Source: JALYXV01 sp963791545
GTDB lineage: Bacteria; Actinomycetota; Acidimicrobiia; Acidimicrobiales; Palsa-688
DNA: 64,000 bases
Assembly (NCBI GenBank): GCA_963791545.1
Contig: CAWBSR010000001.1
Location: forward strand, 62,001 to 126,000
Direction of reading: 5' to 3'
In this document: positions 24,694-33,524 of the stretch, one piece after another
Numbering within the stretch: position 1 is the stretch's first letter
Layout: the number at the start of each line of letters is the position of its first letter
Position numbers and translations under genes: made by a program
The notes under the pieces: model-generated
Seen by the model: the letters and a program-made list of their open reading frames with translations, nothing else
What the model was told of the DNA's origin: nothing
Databases searched by the model: none

Positions 24694-26313
24694 CTAGTAA
24701 TCCTCCATGCCTCCCGGCGACATCCCGGTGGGCCCTTCGCTGGGCTTCTCCACGATGACGGCCTCGGTGGTGAGGAACAGGGCCGCGATGGACGCCGCGT
24801 TCTGCAGCGCCGAGCGGGTCACCTTGGCGGCGTCGATGACGCCGGCCTTGAACAAGTCCTCGTACTCGCCAGTGGCGGCGTTCAGGCCAAAGGCGCCCTC
24901 GAGATTGCGCACCTTCTCAACCACGACGCCACCCTCCATGCCGGCGTTGACCGCGATCTGCTTCAGCGGCTCCTCGACCGCCTTGGCCACGATGCGGGCA
25001 CCGGTGGCCTCGTCACCCTCGAGCTTCTCGGCCCGATCGATGATGCGGGCCTGGGCACGCAGCAGGGCCACGCCACCGCCGGGGACCACGCCTTCTTCGA
25101 CGGCGGCCTTGGTGGTGGACACGGCGTCCTCGATGCGGTGCTTCTTCTCCTTGAGCTCCACCTCGGTGGCCGCCCCGACCTTGATGACGGCAACCCCGCC
25201 GGACAGCTTGGCCAGGCGCTCCTGCAGCTTCTCCAGGTCGTAGTCCGAGTCGGTGTGCTCCATCTCGGCCTTGATCTGGTTGACCCGGCCCTTGATGTCG
25301 GTCTCGTTGCCGCCACCTTCGATGATGGTGGTCTCGTCCTTGGTCACCACGACCTTGCGGGCCCGGCCCAGCAGGTCGAGGGTCACGTTCTCCAGCTTGA
25401 GGCCTACCTCTTCGCTGATGACCTGACCACCGGTGAGGATCGCCATATCGGTGAGCATGGCCTTGCGGCGCTCACCGAAGCCCGGGGCCTTGACCGCGGC
25501 GCTCTTGAAGGTGCCCCGGATCTTGTTGACGACCAGCGTCGCCAGGGCTTCGCCCTCGATGTCCTCGGCGATGATGAACAACGGGCGGGCCGACTGCATG
25601 ACCTTCTCCAGGATCGGGAGCAGGTCGCGTACCGCCGAGATCTTGGACGAGGCGAACAGGATGTAGGGGTCGTCCAGGACCGCTTCCATCCGGTCGGCGT
25701 CGGTCACGAAGTACGGGGAGATGTAGCCCTTGTCGAAGCGCATGCCCTCGACCAGTTCCATCTCCATGCCGAAGGTCTGCGACTCCTCGACGGTGATTAC
25801 GCCGTCCTTGCCCACCTTGTCGATGGCCTCGGAGATCATGCCGCCGATCTCGGGATCGGCCGCCGAGATGGAGGCCACCTGGGCGATCTGCTCTTTGGTC
25901 TCGGTCTCCCGGGAGATGTCCTTCAAGCTGGCCACGGCGGCCTCGACGGCCTCCTCGATGCCCCGCTTGAGGCCCATGGGGTTGGCGCCGGCGGCCACGT
26001 TGCGCAGGCCCTCACGGACCATGGCCCAGGCCAGCACGGTGGCCGTGGTGGTGCCGTCACCGGCGACGTCGTCGGTCTTCTTGGCGACTTCCTTGACCAG
26101 CTCGGCGCCGATCTTCTCGTACGGATCCTCGAGATCGATCTCCTTGGCGATGGATACGCCGTCGTTGGTGATCGTCGGGGAGCCCCACTTGCGCTCCAGG
26201 ACCACGTTGCGGCCCTTGGGGCCCAGGGTTACCCGCACCGCGTCCGCGAGCTGGTTCATTCCCCGCTCAAGGGCCCGGCGGGCGGTCTCGTCATATGCAA
26301 TCAGCTTGGCCAT
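24694..26313 (-). CDS. groL: 60-kDa chaperonin GroEL
   Basis: ATP-driven protein-folding chaperonin. The 539 residues have all hallmarks: VTLGPKGRNVVLE, TNDGVSIAKEIDLEDPYEKIGAELVKEVA, the ATP-binding VAGDGTTTATVLA and the signature AAVEEGVVPGGGVALLR. The C-terminus is SPGGMEDY rather than a long GGM repeat or a His-rich tail. No groES is adjacent, as in other actinobacterial genomes with a second, unlinked groEL. A perfect CIRCE operator lies 31 bp upstream, so HrcA repression is expected. A GGAGGG ribosome site precedes the ATG. Confidence 0.97.
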   Translation of the reverse strand: MAKLIAYDETARRALERGMNQLADAVRVTLGPKGRNVVLERKWGSPTITNDGVSIAKEIDLEDPYEKIGAELVKEVAKKTDDVAGDGTTTATVLAWAMVREGLRNVAAGANPMGLKRGIEEAVEAAVASLKDISRETETKEQIAQVASISAADPEIGGMISEAIDKVGKDGVITVEESQTFGMEMELVEGMRFDKGYISPYFVTDADRMEAVLDDPYILFASSKISAVRDLLPILEKVMQSARPLFIIAEDIEGEALATLVVNKIRGTFKSAAVKAPGFGERRKAMLTDMAILTGGQVISEEVGLKLENVTLDLLGRARKVVVTKDETTIIEGGGNETDIKGRVNQIKAEMEHTDSDYDLEKLQERLAKLSGGVAVIKVGAATEVELKEKKHRIEDAVSTTKAAVEEGVVPGGGVALLRAQARIIDRAEKLEGDEATGARIVAKAVEEPLKQIAVNAGMEGGVVVEKVRNLEGAFGLNAATGEYEDLFKAGVIDAAKVTRSALQNAASIAALFLTTEAVIVEKPSEGPTGMSPGGMEDY

Positions 26314-26344
26314 CTGCTGTCTGGTTCCCTCCGTAGGCGAACGG

Positions 26345-26371
26345 TTAGCACTCTCGATGTCTGAGTGCTAA
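26345..26371 (-). promoter_or_regulatory. CIRCE operator (HrcA binding site)
   Basis: Perfect TTAGCACTC-N9-GAGTGCTAA inverted repeat, 31 bp upstream of the groEL start. This is the classic heat-shock operator bound by the HrcA repressor. Confidence 0.97.
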
Positions 26372-26415
26372 CAGTTAACCGCCTCAGGAGCGGAAACGCA
26401 ACCAGGGAGCCTGGT

Positions 26416-26703
26416 TTAGCCCCCCGCCACGGCCGGCACGATGGACACGGTGGTCCCCTCGGTCACCGGAGTGGCCAGACCCTGCAGGAAGCGGACATCC
26501 TCGTCGGCGACGAACACGTTGACGAAGCGGCGCAAGGCCCCGGAATCGTCGAACAGGCGGGCCTGGAACCCCGGATAAGCCGACTCCAGAGCGGCCAGGA
26601 CGTCAGCCACCGTGCCCGCCGCGACGCCCACCTCGCTGGCGCCCGCGGACAGGGTCCGCAGCTGGCTGGGGATGCGAACTTTCACGCCATTCGGGACGCT
26701 CAT
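26416..26703 (-). CDS. MoaD/ThiS-family sulfur carrier protein ending in Gly-Gly
   Basis: A 95-residue ubiquitin-fold protein (VKVRIPSQLRTLSAG ... TVADVLAALESAYPGFQARLFDDSGALRRFVNVFVADEDVRFLQGL) ending in VAGG immediately before the stop. A free C-terminal diglycine is what is adenylated and converted to a thiocarboxylate in sulfur carriers such as CysO, ThiS and MoaD. It overlaps the upstream threonine-synthase-like gene by 4 bp, so the pair is coupled. The family branch near CysO and its partner suggest amino-acid sulfur delivery rather than molybdopterin or thiamine synthesis. Confidence 0.85.
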   Translation of the reverse strand: MSVPNGVKVRIPSQLRTLSAGASEVGVAAGTVADVLAALESAYPGFQARLFDDSGALRRFVNVFVADEDVRFLQGLATPVTEGTTVSIVPAVAGG

Positions 26704-27959
26704 GGCTCGAGACCGTTCAAACCGGCCGCCAGAAAGGCGTCGACGCGGGGAGGAATGGTGATGGTGGGCTGGCTCCCGGGGGCCACCGCATCGAGGGTCT
26801 TCAGGCCGTTGCCCGTCACGTAGGCCACGACCTGCTCGTCGGGCCGGACGACGCCGCTCGCGGCCAGCTTGGCCAATACTGCGATGGTCACACCGCCGGC
26901 GGTCTCCGCGAAAATACCCTCCGTGCGGGCCAGGAGGCGGATGCCGGCGACGATCTCCTCGTCGCTGGCCGACGCCACCGCGCCGCCTGACTCCCGCACC
27001 ACGTCGAGGGCGTAGATCCCGTCGGCGGGGTTGCCGATGGCAATGGACTTGGCGATCGTGGAGGGCTTGACGGGCCGGACGTGATCGGCACCGGACGCAT
27101 ACGCGGTTGCGACGGGCGAACAGCCGTCGGCCTGCGCCCCCGACACCCGCACCCGGCGGGCCCCCAGGAGACCGGCGTCGAGCGGGATGAGCCCCACTTT
27201 TCCCAACTCTTCGAAACCCTTGGCGATCTTGCACAGTTGGCTCCCGGAACCGACGGGGACCACGACGTGGTCGGGGGCCCGCCAGCCCAGTTGCTCCGCC
27301 ACCTCGTAGGCCAGGGTCTTGGAGCCCTCGGCGTAGTAAGCCCGGATGTTGACGTTGACGAAGGCCCAGTCGGGGTAGTCGCCGGCCAACTCCGCGCACA
27401 GCCGGTTGACGTCGTCGTAACTGCCGTCGACGGCGACCACCTGGCCGCCGAAGACCGACGTCATGACCACCTTGGCCGGCTCCAGGTCGGAGGGGATGAA
27501 CACCACCGACCGCATGCCGGCCCGGGCCGCATGGGCGGCCACCGAGTTGGCCAGGTTGCCGGTCGAAGCGCACGACGCCACCTTGAAACCCAGTTCCCGG
27601 GCCTTGGTCAGGGCGACCGAGACCACCCGGTCCTTGAAGGAGCCGGTGGGGTTGACGGTGTCGTTCTTTATCCACAGCTCACCGAGGCCGAGTTCCGCGG
27701 CCAGGCGGTCGGCCCGGACCAGCGGGGTGAAGCCGGCTCCCAGGTCGACCGCGCCGGGCGGGGTGGCGGGCAGCAGGTCGGCGTAGCGCCAGATGCTCGG
27801 GGGTCCGGCGGCGATGCGCTCGGGGGACGTCACGGCCGCGATGGCGTCGTAGTCGTACACCACCTCGAGGGGGCCGAAGCACCATTCGCACACGTGCAGT
27901 GCCTCGGCCGGGTACGGGCGGGCGCATTCCCGACAGCGAAGTCCTTCAACAAAGCTCAA
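26700..27959 (-). CDS. Threonine-synthase-like PLP enzyme, probable thiocarboxylate-dependent homocysteine synthase
   Basis: A fold-type II PLP enzyme of 419 residues. It has an N-terminal zinc-ribbon (C9, C12, C24, C27), the PLP Lys K109 in NPTGSFKDR, ASTGNLANSVAAHAA (phosphate/PLP loop) and VVPVGSGSQLCKIAKGF. Sequence alone says threonine synthase (ThrC), which acts on O-phosphohomoserine. Two context facts argue otherwise: it is co-translated with a GG-ending sulfur carrier, and its leader is a SAM riboswitch, typical of methionine rather than threonine genes. I infer an O-phosphohomoserine-dependent homocysteine synthase, as recalled for a Streptomyces threonine-synthase homologue; plain ThrC remains possible. 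The TTG start at 27959 follows an AGGAGG ribosome site. Confidence 0.8.
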   Translation of the reverse strand: MSFVEGLRCRECARPYPAEALHVCEWCFGPLEVVYDYDAIAAVTSPERIAAGPPSIWRYADLLPATPPGAVDLGAGFTPLVRADRLAAELGLGELWIKNDTVNPTGSFKDRVVSVALTKARELGFKVASCASTGNLANSVAAHAARAGMRSVVFIPSDLEPAKVVMTSVFGGQVVAVDGSYDDVNRLCAELAGDYPDWAFVNVNIRAYYAEGSKTLAYEVAEQLGWRAPDHVVVPVGSGSQLCKIAKGFEELGKVGLIPLDAGLLGARRVRVSGAQADGCSPVATAYASGADHVRPVKPSTIAKSIAIGNPADGIYALDVVRESGGAVASASDEEIVAGIRLLARTEGIFAETAGGVTIAVLAKLAASGVVRPDEQVVAYVTGNGLKTLDAVAPGSQPTITIPPRVDAFLAAGLNGLEP

Positions 27960-27966
27960 GGGTCCT

Positions 27967-28066
27967 CCTCATCGCACCGGGCATTGGCACCTGGCCACCG
28001 GCTCCATGCCGGTGCTGGTTGCCGCGGTGTCACAGGGCCCGAACCCTCGACCGCTCTGGATGATGG
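27967..28066 (-). ncRNA. SAM-I (S-box) riboswitch
   Basis: Read on the minus strand, the leader contains ATCCAGAGCGG, GAGGG, GGCCC then TGACACC-GCGGCAACC, a GC-rich P3/P4 hairpin, CAGGTGCCAATGCC, and closing GATGAGG. These are the conserved blocks of actinobacterial S-box RNAs in order. TCATC and GATGA at the ends form P1. The 3' strand of P1 runs into the AGGAGG ribosome site, so SAM binding probably hides it and blocks translation of the threonine-synthase-like gene and its sulfur carrier. Confidence 0.9.
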
Positions 28067-28185
28067 CAAACCCTATCGTGACCCATCAGGGCCCGTCACG
28101 TCAACGCAGTTGGCGGCGACCGGGCCTGGGCAACGGTGAACCCCGTCCCCGCGTGTATCCGCCGGAGCGTGGCAAGCTGCCCTCA

Positions 28186-29115
28186 GTGCTGCGCTCGTTC
28201 CACCATCGGGACTTTCCGCGAGGTCGGTTGGTGGAAGCCAAGCGGGGCCGTCGGATCTCGGTGTGCCTGCCCGCCCGGAACGAGGCGGCGACGGTCGGCG
28301 ACATGGTGGCGTCCATCCGCAACGCCCTGATGCTCGACGCTCCGCTGGTCGATGAGCTCCTGGTCATCGATGACGGCTCGACCGACGGCACCGCCGAGGC
28401 GGCCCGGGCCGCGGGGGCCGAGGTGGTGGCGGCGGCCGCCATCTGCCCCGTGGCGTCGGCTCCGCCGGGCCCGGAGGGAAAGGGCCAGGCGATGTGGAAG
28501 GCGCTGTACGCAACCAGTGGCGACCTGGTCGTGTTCTGCGATGCCGACGTGCGCCAGTTCGCCTCCCACTTCGTGACCGGCCTGCTGGGCCCGCTGCTCC
28601 TGCGCGACGACGTGATGTTCGTGAAGGGCTTCTACGACCGCCCCTTGGACGGCCGGCCCCACGAAGGGGGACGGGTGACCGAGCTGGTGGCCCGGCCCCT
28701 GATCGCGACCCTGTTCCCCCACCTGGCGGCGCTGGCCCAGCCTCTGGCGGGAGAGTGCGCAGCCCAGCGCGAGGTGCTGGAACAGGTGCCCTTCGTGGAC
28801 GGCTACGGCGTCGACCTGGGCCTGGTGATCGACGTCGCCGACCGCTGGGGCATCGCTGCCATGGCCCAGTGCGACCTCGGTGAACGGATCCACCGCAACC
28901 GCCCGCTGGCCGAGCTCGCGCCCCAGGCGCTGGCCATCGTCCAGGTCGCCCTGAGCCGTTCCGGGGTGGCCGGGGTGACCCCCGAGACGGCCGCCACGGT
29001 GGTAAGGGAGTCCCGCCTGGTGCGCCCCGGCAGCGACGTCATCGCCGTCTGCCTCTCGGAGCGCCCGCCGCTCGCCGCCGCGGCAGCGGCGGAGCGCAAC
29101 CGCCTGACTGCCTAG
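28186..29115 (+). CDS. gpgS: Glucosyl-3-phosphoglycerate synthase
   Basis: GT81 enzyme that transfers glucose from NDP-glucose to 3-phosphoglycerate, the first step toward glucosylglycerate or methylglucose lipopolysaccharide. Motifs matching mycobacterial GpgS are ISVCLPARNEAATVGDMV, VIDDGSTDGTAEAA, GKGQAMWKALYATSGD, FCDADV (metal site), GGRVTELVARPLIATLFPHL, QPLAGECAAQREVLE and GYGVDLGLVIDV, then LGERIHRNRPL. GTG 28186 gives the family-typical FHHRDFPRGRLVEAK start and 309 residues; earlier starts run into the riboswitch region. No GpgP phosphatase is recognised nearby, although an OtsB-type phosphatase lies 3 kb away. Its stop shares a CTAG with the convergent glycerate kinase. Confidence 0.9.
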   Translation: MLRSFHHRDFPRGRLVEAKRGRRISVCLPARNEAATVGDMVASIRNALMLDAPLVDELLVIDDGSTDGTAEAARAAGAEVVAAAAICPVASAPPGPEGKGQAMWKALYATSGDLVVFCDADVRQFASHFVTGLLGPLLLRDDVMFVKGFYDRPLDGRPHEGGRVTELVARPLIATLFPHLAALAQPLAGECAAQREVLEQVPFVDGYGVDLGLVIDVADRWGIAAMAQCDLGERIHRNRPLAELAPQALAIVQVALSRSGVAGVTPETAATVVRESRLVRPGSDVIAVCLSERPPLAAAAAAERNRLTA

Positions 29116-30098
29116 AGGCGCTCGGCGACAACCTCGCGGACGCACTCCAGGGTGTCGGCCCGGGCCCGCTCCCGCCCGAAGCGCTCCGTCAGCGACACGA
29201 CGGGCGCCGGCAGGGCCCCCACTCCGTCCCAGTCGACATCGCCGACCACGACCAGCACCGGCACTTGCAGCTCCCGCGCCAGGGCCACCACCCCACCGAC
29301 CGCCTTGCCGTGGAAGGACTGTTCGTCCAGCAGGCCCTCGCCGGTGACGACGAGGTCGGCCCCCTCCATCTGCTCGGCGAGGTCCACCGCGTCGGCGACC
29401 ACCTCGAAACCGGGGACCAATTCGGCCCCGATGGCGGCCAACCCCCCGGCCAGGCCCCCCGCCGCGCCCCCGCCGACCAGCGGCCGCACATCGACGCGGT
29501 ACTCCTCCTGGTAGAGCGCGGCCAGCCGCTCGAGGCGCCGGGACAGCAGTTCCACTTGGGTCGGCGAGGCACCCTTCTGGGGGGAAAAAATGGCCGCGGC
29601 GTCGAGAAAGCGGGTCTCCACATCACAGGCCACGACGAGACGCACCCCGTGCAGCCGGCTGTGGGGCTCGAGAGCGCGCAGGGCGGCCAGGCCTCCGTCG
29701 GTGGTCGCGGAGCCTCCCACCCCGACCACCACTCGACGGGCCCCCGCCGTCACTGCCGCCGCGATGAGCTGACCGGTACCCGCGGTGTCGGCCCCGATCG
29801 GGTCGTTTTCCTCAGCGCCGCCCACCAAGGCCAGGCCCGAGGCCCGGGCTATCTCGATGATGGCGGTGGTCCCGTCCAGCTTCCACTCGGCGGTGATCAG
29901 CCGGCCCCGGGGATCCCGCACCCGGGCCGTGCGGACCCGGCCTACGACCACGTCGAGCAAACCCTCTCCCCCATCGGCGATGGGGACCTGATCACACGCC
30001 CATCCCGCCCCGGTGGCCGAGGCCGCGATGGCGCCCGCCACTTCTCGGGCGGTGGCGGTGCCCCGGAACTTGTCAGGGGCGGCAACGACGCGGGGCAT
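29112..30098 (-). CDS. Glycerate kinase (GlxK/GarK family)
   Basis: Phosphorylates glycerate, in this family usually to 2-phosphoglycerate, linking glycerate from glucosylglycerate or glyoxylate back to glycolysis. The 328-residue protein starts VVAAPDKFRGTATAREVAGAIA and has VPIADGGEGLLDVV, GTGQLIAAAVTAGARRVVVGVGGSATTDGGLAAL, VACDVETRFL and LVVTGEGLLDEQSFHGKAVGGV, the consecutive signatures of the family. ATG 30098 is 58 bp from the divergent otsA start. Placement beside gpgS suggests a solute or glycerate cycle. Confidence 0.9.
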   Translation of the reverse strand: MPRVVAAPDKFRGTATAREVAGAIAASATGAGWACDQVPIADGGEGLLDVVVGRVRTARVRDPRGRLITAEWKLDGTTAIIEIARASGLALVGGAEENDPIGADTAGTGQLIAAAVTAGARRVVVGVGGSATTDGGLAALRALEPHSRLHGVRLVVACDVETRFLDAAAIFSPQKGASPTQVELLSRRLERLAALYQEEYRVDVRPLVGGGAAGGLAGGLAAIGAELVPGFEVVADAVDLAEQMEGADLVVTGEGLLDEQSFHGKAVGGVVALARELQVPVLVVVGDVDWDGVGALPAPVVSLTERFGRERARADTLECVREVVAERL

Positions 30099-30156
30099 GC
30101 ACCAATGGTGCCCGGTGTTCGAGGCCCTCGGAGGGCTGGGTAGGGTCTCTGGGGAA

Positions 30157-31551
30157 ATGCCTCGATCCGGCGTGTCTCCTCTCGCGGTCCTCTCAAATCG
30201 CGGGCCCCTGTCCTTCGCCCGGGATGAGGAGGGAAATCTCGAGACCCGACGAGCCGCGGGCGGGCTCATCGCGGTGCTCGGCCCCGGGGCGTTGGAGAAC
30301 GACGCCACCTGGCTGGCCGCCGCCCTCTCCGAGGCGGAGCAGGCGGCAACCGAGGGGGGCGAGGTGCTGGCCGAGGGCTACCGGCTGCGCACCATGACGA
30401 TCGACCCGCGCCTATTCCGGCAGTACTACAACGTCATCGCCAACCAGACATTGTGGTTCCTGCTACACGGACTGTGGGACCTGCCCCGCCGGCCCCGGTT
30501 CGACCGCCACTGGCGGGAGGCCTGGGCGTCGTTCGTGGCCGTCAACCGCCTGTTCGCGGAAGCCGCGGCCGCCGAGTTGGCCCCCGGCGCCACCGTCTTG
30601 ATCCACGATTTTCACTTGGCGCTGGTTGGCGCCGAGTTACGCCGGTTACGACCCGATGTCCGCAGCTGTGCCTTCCTCCACACGCCGTTCTGCCCGCCCA
30701 ACGAGCTCGCGGTGCTGCCGGGGCCGGTCGCCGACACCCTGCTGACCGGCCTGAGCGGCGCCGGGGCGTGCGGCTTTCACTCCCCTCGCTGGGCCGCCGC
30801 CTTCAAGGCGTGCTGCGAGGACCGCCGTATCACCCGTCCCAAGGTGTTCGTATCCCCGGCCGCGGTCGACGCGGCCGGGCTGGCCGCGGTGGCGGGTTCC
30901 GCGGAGTGCAACGCGGCGCTGGGCCGTCTCAACCAGCAGATCGGCGACCGGCTGCTGATCGTGCGCACCGACCGCATCGAGCTGTCCAAGAACCTGCTGC
31001 GGGGCTTCCACGCCTTCGATGACCTGCTGGCCGCGGAACCGGGCTGGCGGGGCCGGGTCATCTTCGCCGCCTTCGTCTACCCGTCGCGCGAGAACCTGGC
31101 CGACTATCTCGGGTACCGCCACGAAGTGGAAGCGGTCGTGCGGGCCATCAACGCCAGGTGGGCGACGGCGGAGTGGACTCCGATCCTGCTGGACATGGCC
31201 GACAACTATCCCCGCTCGGTCGCGGGCCTGCGCCGGTACGACGTGCTCGTGGTGAACCCCATCCGCGACGGCCTCAACCTGGTGGCCAAGGAAGGGCCGC
31301 TGGTCAACGAGCGCAACGGGGTGGTCATGCTGTCGCCGGGCGCCGGAGCCTGGGACGAGTTGGGCTCCCATGCCCTCGAAGCCCATCCCTACGACGTGGC
31401 CGGGATGGCCGACGCCATGCATCTGGCGCTGACCATGCCTGCCGACGAGCGGGCCAGCCGGGCCCAGGCGCTGAAGAAGCTGGCGTCGGCGCGCACACCG
31501 ATCGACTGGTTCGCCGACCAAGTGGCCCACGCTCGCCTGCCCCGCCACTAG
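30157..31551 (+). CDS. otsA: Trehalose-6-phosphate synthase
   Basis: GT20 enzyme making trehalose-6-phosphate from an NDP-glucose and glucose-6-phosphate. It begins LAVLSNRGPLSFARDEEG with RRAAGGLIAVL as the N-terminal substrate loop. It continues with LIHDFHLALVGAELRRLRPD, CAFLHTPFCPPNEL, VRTDRIELSKNLLRGFHAF (donor Lys region), and LRRYDVLVVNPIRDGLNLVAKEGPLVN, the family signature. The 464-residue length fits. It is divergent from glycerate kinase and convergent with otsB. Confidence 0.92.
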   Translation: MPRSGVSPLAVLSNRGPLSFARDEEGNLETRRAAGGLIAVLGPGALENDATWLAAALSEAEQAATEGGEVLAEGYRLRTMTIDPRLFRQYYNVIANQTLWFLLHGLWDLPRRPRFDRHWREAWASFVAVNRLFAEAAAAELAPGATVLIHDFHLALVGAELRRLRPDVRSCAFLHTPFCPPNELAVLPGPVADTLLTGLSGAGACGFHSPRWAAAFKACCEDRRITRPKVFVSPAAVDAAGLAAVAGSAECNAALGRLNQQIGDRLLIVRTDRIELSKNLLRGFHAFDDLLAAEPGWRGRVIFAAFVYPSRENLADYLGYRHEVEAVVRAINARWATAEWTPILLDMADNYPRSVAGLRRYDVLVVNPIRDGLNLVAKEGPLVNERNGVVMLSPGAGAWDELGSHALEAHPYDVAGMADAMHLALTMPADERASRAQALKKLASARTPIDWFADQVAHARLPRH

Positions 31552-31702
31552 CCGCCAATTAGCACTGGCGGCCGGGTGGGCGCACGAACCATGCCAGTCC
31601 GCTAACCGCGCCTACCGTAGGTACAGGACACGCCTGGGTAGGCACATTGGCCCGGGCTGGCGCCGTTGCCCAGTTGGCACCCACGAGGCGGCGGGGCATG
31701 GG

Positions 31703-32476
31703 TCAGCTGGGGCCTATCTGGTGCTGCAGGAACTCCAAGGCGCCTTCGGGGCCCTCGACGACAAGGTCGGCGTGGGCCAGAACCTCGGCCGGCGTTTCGG
31801 CGCTGTGCACCGCGACCGAAACGGTGGTCACCCCGATGGCCGACAACCGGCTCAGGGCCCAAAAGGCGGGAAGGTCACCCAGGTCGTCGCCCAGGTAGCA
31901 CACCGCTTCGAGTCCTGCCGCCATCTGGGTCACCACCACTCCCTTGTCGGTCGCCACCGGAGGCACCAGTTCCACGGCCATCTTCCCGTGGTGGACGACG
32001 AGTCCCGATTGGGCCGCCTGGGCGTCGACCCAGGCATTGACCCAGCCCTCCGCGTGGGGGGCCTTCCGGAAGTGGACCCCGACCGTGAGGCCTTTGGCCT
32101 CGATGTAGACCCCCGGGGGGGCCTGCCTCTCCCCGGCCTCGGTCACCTGGGCCACGACCGAACGCCACCGTTGTGCCTCGGGTAAGGCGAGCACTCCGCC
32201 GTGCTCCCTCCTTTCCAACCCGTACAGCCCAACCAACGTCACCCCCGGCAGCGGCCCCAGCCAGTCGACCAGGTAGGTCACCGGCCGGCCCGAGATGACG
32301 GCGACCACACGACAGCGGCGGGCCAGCCGGATCAGGGTGTCGGCGGCGCCGGGAAGGGGCCGGGCCGCCTCGGGATCGCCGACGATGGGCGCCAGGGTTC
32401 CGTCGAAGTCGGTCAGGATCCCGGCCGAGCCCGGCGCCTCCCGCCACCGCGCCAGCCGCTCGTCGAGTCCCGCCAC
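31703..32476 (-). CDS. otsB: Trehalose-6-phosphate phosphatase
   Basis: HAD-superfamily phosphatase that completes trehalose synthesis. The catalytic DxD is in LTDFDGTLAP, motif II is VVAVISGRP, motif III Lys lies in DKGVVVTQM, and motif IV is CYLGDDLGDLPAF. The 257 residues start at GTG 32476, 13 bp after the stop of the LytR_C gene, so it is probably part of that leftward operon. Because a dedicated GpgP is missing, this phosphatase could also act on glucosyl-3-phosphoglycerate; that is speculation. Confidence 0.9.
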   Translation of the reverse strand: MAGLDERLARWREAPGSAGILTDFDGTLAPIVGDPEAARPLPGAADTLIRLARRCRVVAVISGRPVTYLVDWLGPLPGVTLVGLYGLERREHGGVLALPEAQRWRSVVAQVTEAGERQAPPGVYIEAKGLTVGVHFRKAPHAEGWVNAWVDAQAAQSGLVVHHGKMAVELVPPVATDKGVVVTQMAAGLEAVCYLGDDLGDLPAFWALSRLSAIGVTTVSVAVHSAETPAEVLAHADLVVEGPEGALEFLQHQIGPS

Positions 32477-32489
32477 GAGCGTCGGGGAT

Positions 32490-33092
32490 TTAGGTGGAAC
32501 TGGTCGTGCTGCCCGCGTTGGCCAGGTCGGGGCCGACGATGGCGAGGATGTTGGCTCCGTTGAGGACCGCCACCGGCGGCGGTGTCGGCATGGCCTGGAC
32601 GGCGGTGGCGGGGAGGTTGAGGCTGCTCGCCAAGGAGGCGGCGTCGGCGCTGTAACTGGGCGCAAAGTAGAGGATGGTGCCGCCCGGGCGCTGGTTGGAG
32701 TTGGTACTGGCCAGCGTGTTGTAGCCCTTCGTGTGGATGACGTTGCTGACCCGGGCCGCCAAGCCGGCGGTGCTGGTGCCGTTGGCCACCAGGACCTTGA
32801 CATCCTGGGGGGCATGCGCCTTGGTGGTCGTAGTCGGGATATTCGACTTGGTGGTCGTACCTGTTGTCACCCCGGAGACCGCGTTGGGGGTGGTCTCGGT
32901 GATGGTCGGGGTGGTGGTGTTGCCGCCCGTGGAGATCGAGGCGCCGCTGCCGCCCCCCGGAGCCGGGCTGCGGTGCAGGAGGAGGACGCCGACCAGGACG
33001 GCAATGCCGATGAGGAGGGCGGCCCGCCCGGCCTGGATGCCCGCCGAGCGGGCAAAGGAACCGTCACCGGCCGCGTGGGAACCGGGGCTCAC
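32490..33092 (-). CDS. LytR_C domain membrane-anchored protein
   Basis: A 200-residue envelope protein. A membrane helix spans about 23-41 (AALLIGIAVLVGVLLL), followed by a Thr/Ser/Gly-rich linker (~45-92) and a LytR C-terminal domain (DVKVLVANGTSTAGLAARVSNVIHTKGY ...). The domain also occurs at the end of LytR-CpsA-Psr ligases and is thought to bind cell-wall glycans; here it stands alone. It overlaps the DUF3263 gene by 4 bp upstream. Confidence 0.8.
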   Translation of the reverse strand: MSPGSHAAGDGSFARSAGIQAGRAALLIGIAVLVGVLLLHRSPAPGGGSGASISTGGNTTTPTITETTPNAVSGVTTGTTTKSNIPTTTTKAHAPQDVKVLVANGTSTAGLAARVSNVIHTKGYNTLASTNSNQRPGGTILYFAPSYSADAASLASSLNLPATAVQAMPTPPPVAVLNGANILAIVGPDLANAGSTTSST

Positions 33093-33349
33093 CGGACCGG
33101 CGGCTCTCCGGCAGAACGCCCTTCGTAGCGGGCCCGGCGACGGCGGTCCCGGACCCGGCGCAGCCGGCGGACCACCAGCGGGTCATAGGCGACGGCGTCG
33201 GGCGAGTCGATCAGCGCCCTCAGGAGCTGGTAGTAGCGGGTCGCCGAGAAGTCGAAGCGACTCTGGATGGCGACCTCCTTGGGTCCGGACGTGGTCCACC
33301 AACTGCGCTCGAAGTCGATGATGGCGCGTTCGCGTTCGGACAATCCCAC
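33089..33349 (-). CDS. DUF3263 protein
   Basis: Small actinobacterial protein with the DUF3263 signature LSERERAIIDFERSWW ... KEVAIQSRFDFSATRYYQLLRALID, a compact helical fold with a possible helix-turn-helix (KEVAIQSRFDFSATRYYQLL). GTG 33349 gives 86 residues; GTG 33388 is an upstream alternative. From family knowledge it is usually adjacent to a LytR_C gene in actinobacteria, as here. It could be a DNA-binding regulator but the function is not established. Confidence 0.8.
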   Translation of the reverse strand: MGLSERERAIIDFERSWWTTSGPKEVAIQSRFDFSATRYYQLLRALIDSPDAVAYDPLVVRRLRRVRDRRRRARYEGRSAGEPPVR

Positions 33350-33524
33350 TGAGCCACCCTGCCACCCTGAGACGGCCGGATCAAGCACCCTCGGCGGCGG
33401 GCGGCATCGGCGCCGCTACAGGGCCGCGAAATTGGGCGTCATTTGGTCAATCGGCGGCAGCCGCCTGAGGTCGCGCGAGGGCGGCGAGTTCCGGCCCCCG
33501 TAGTCGCCAGGCACCAGACCGCCG

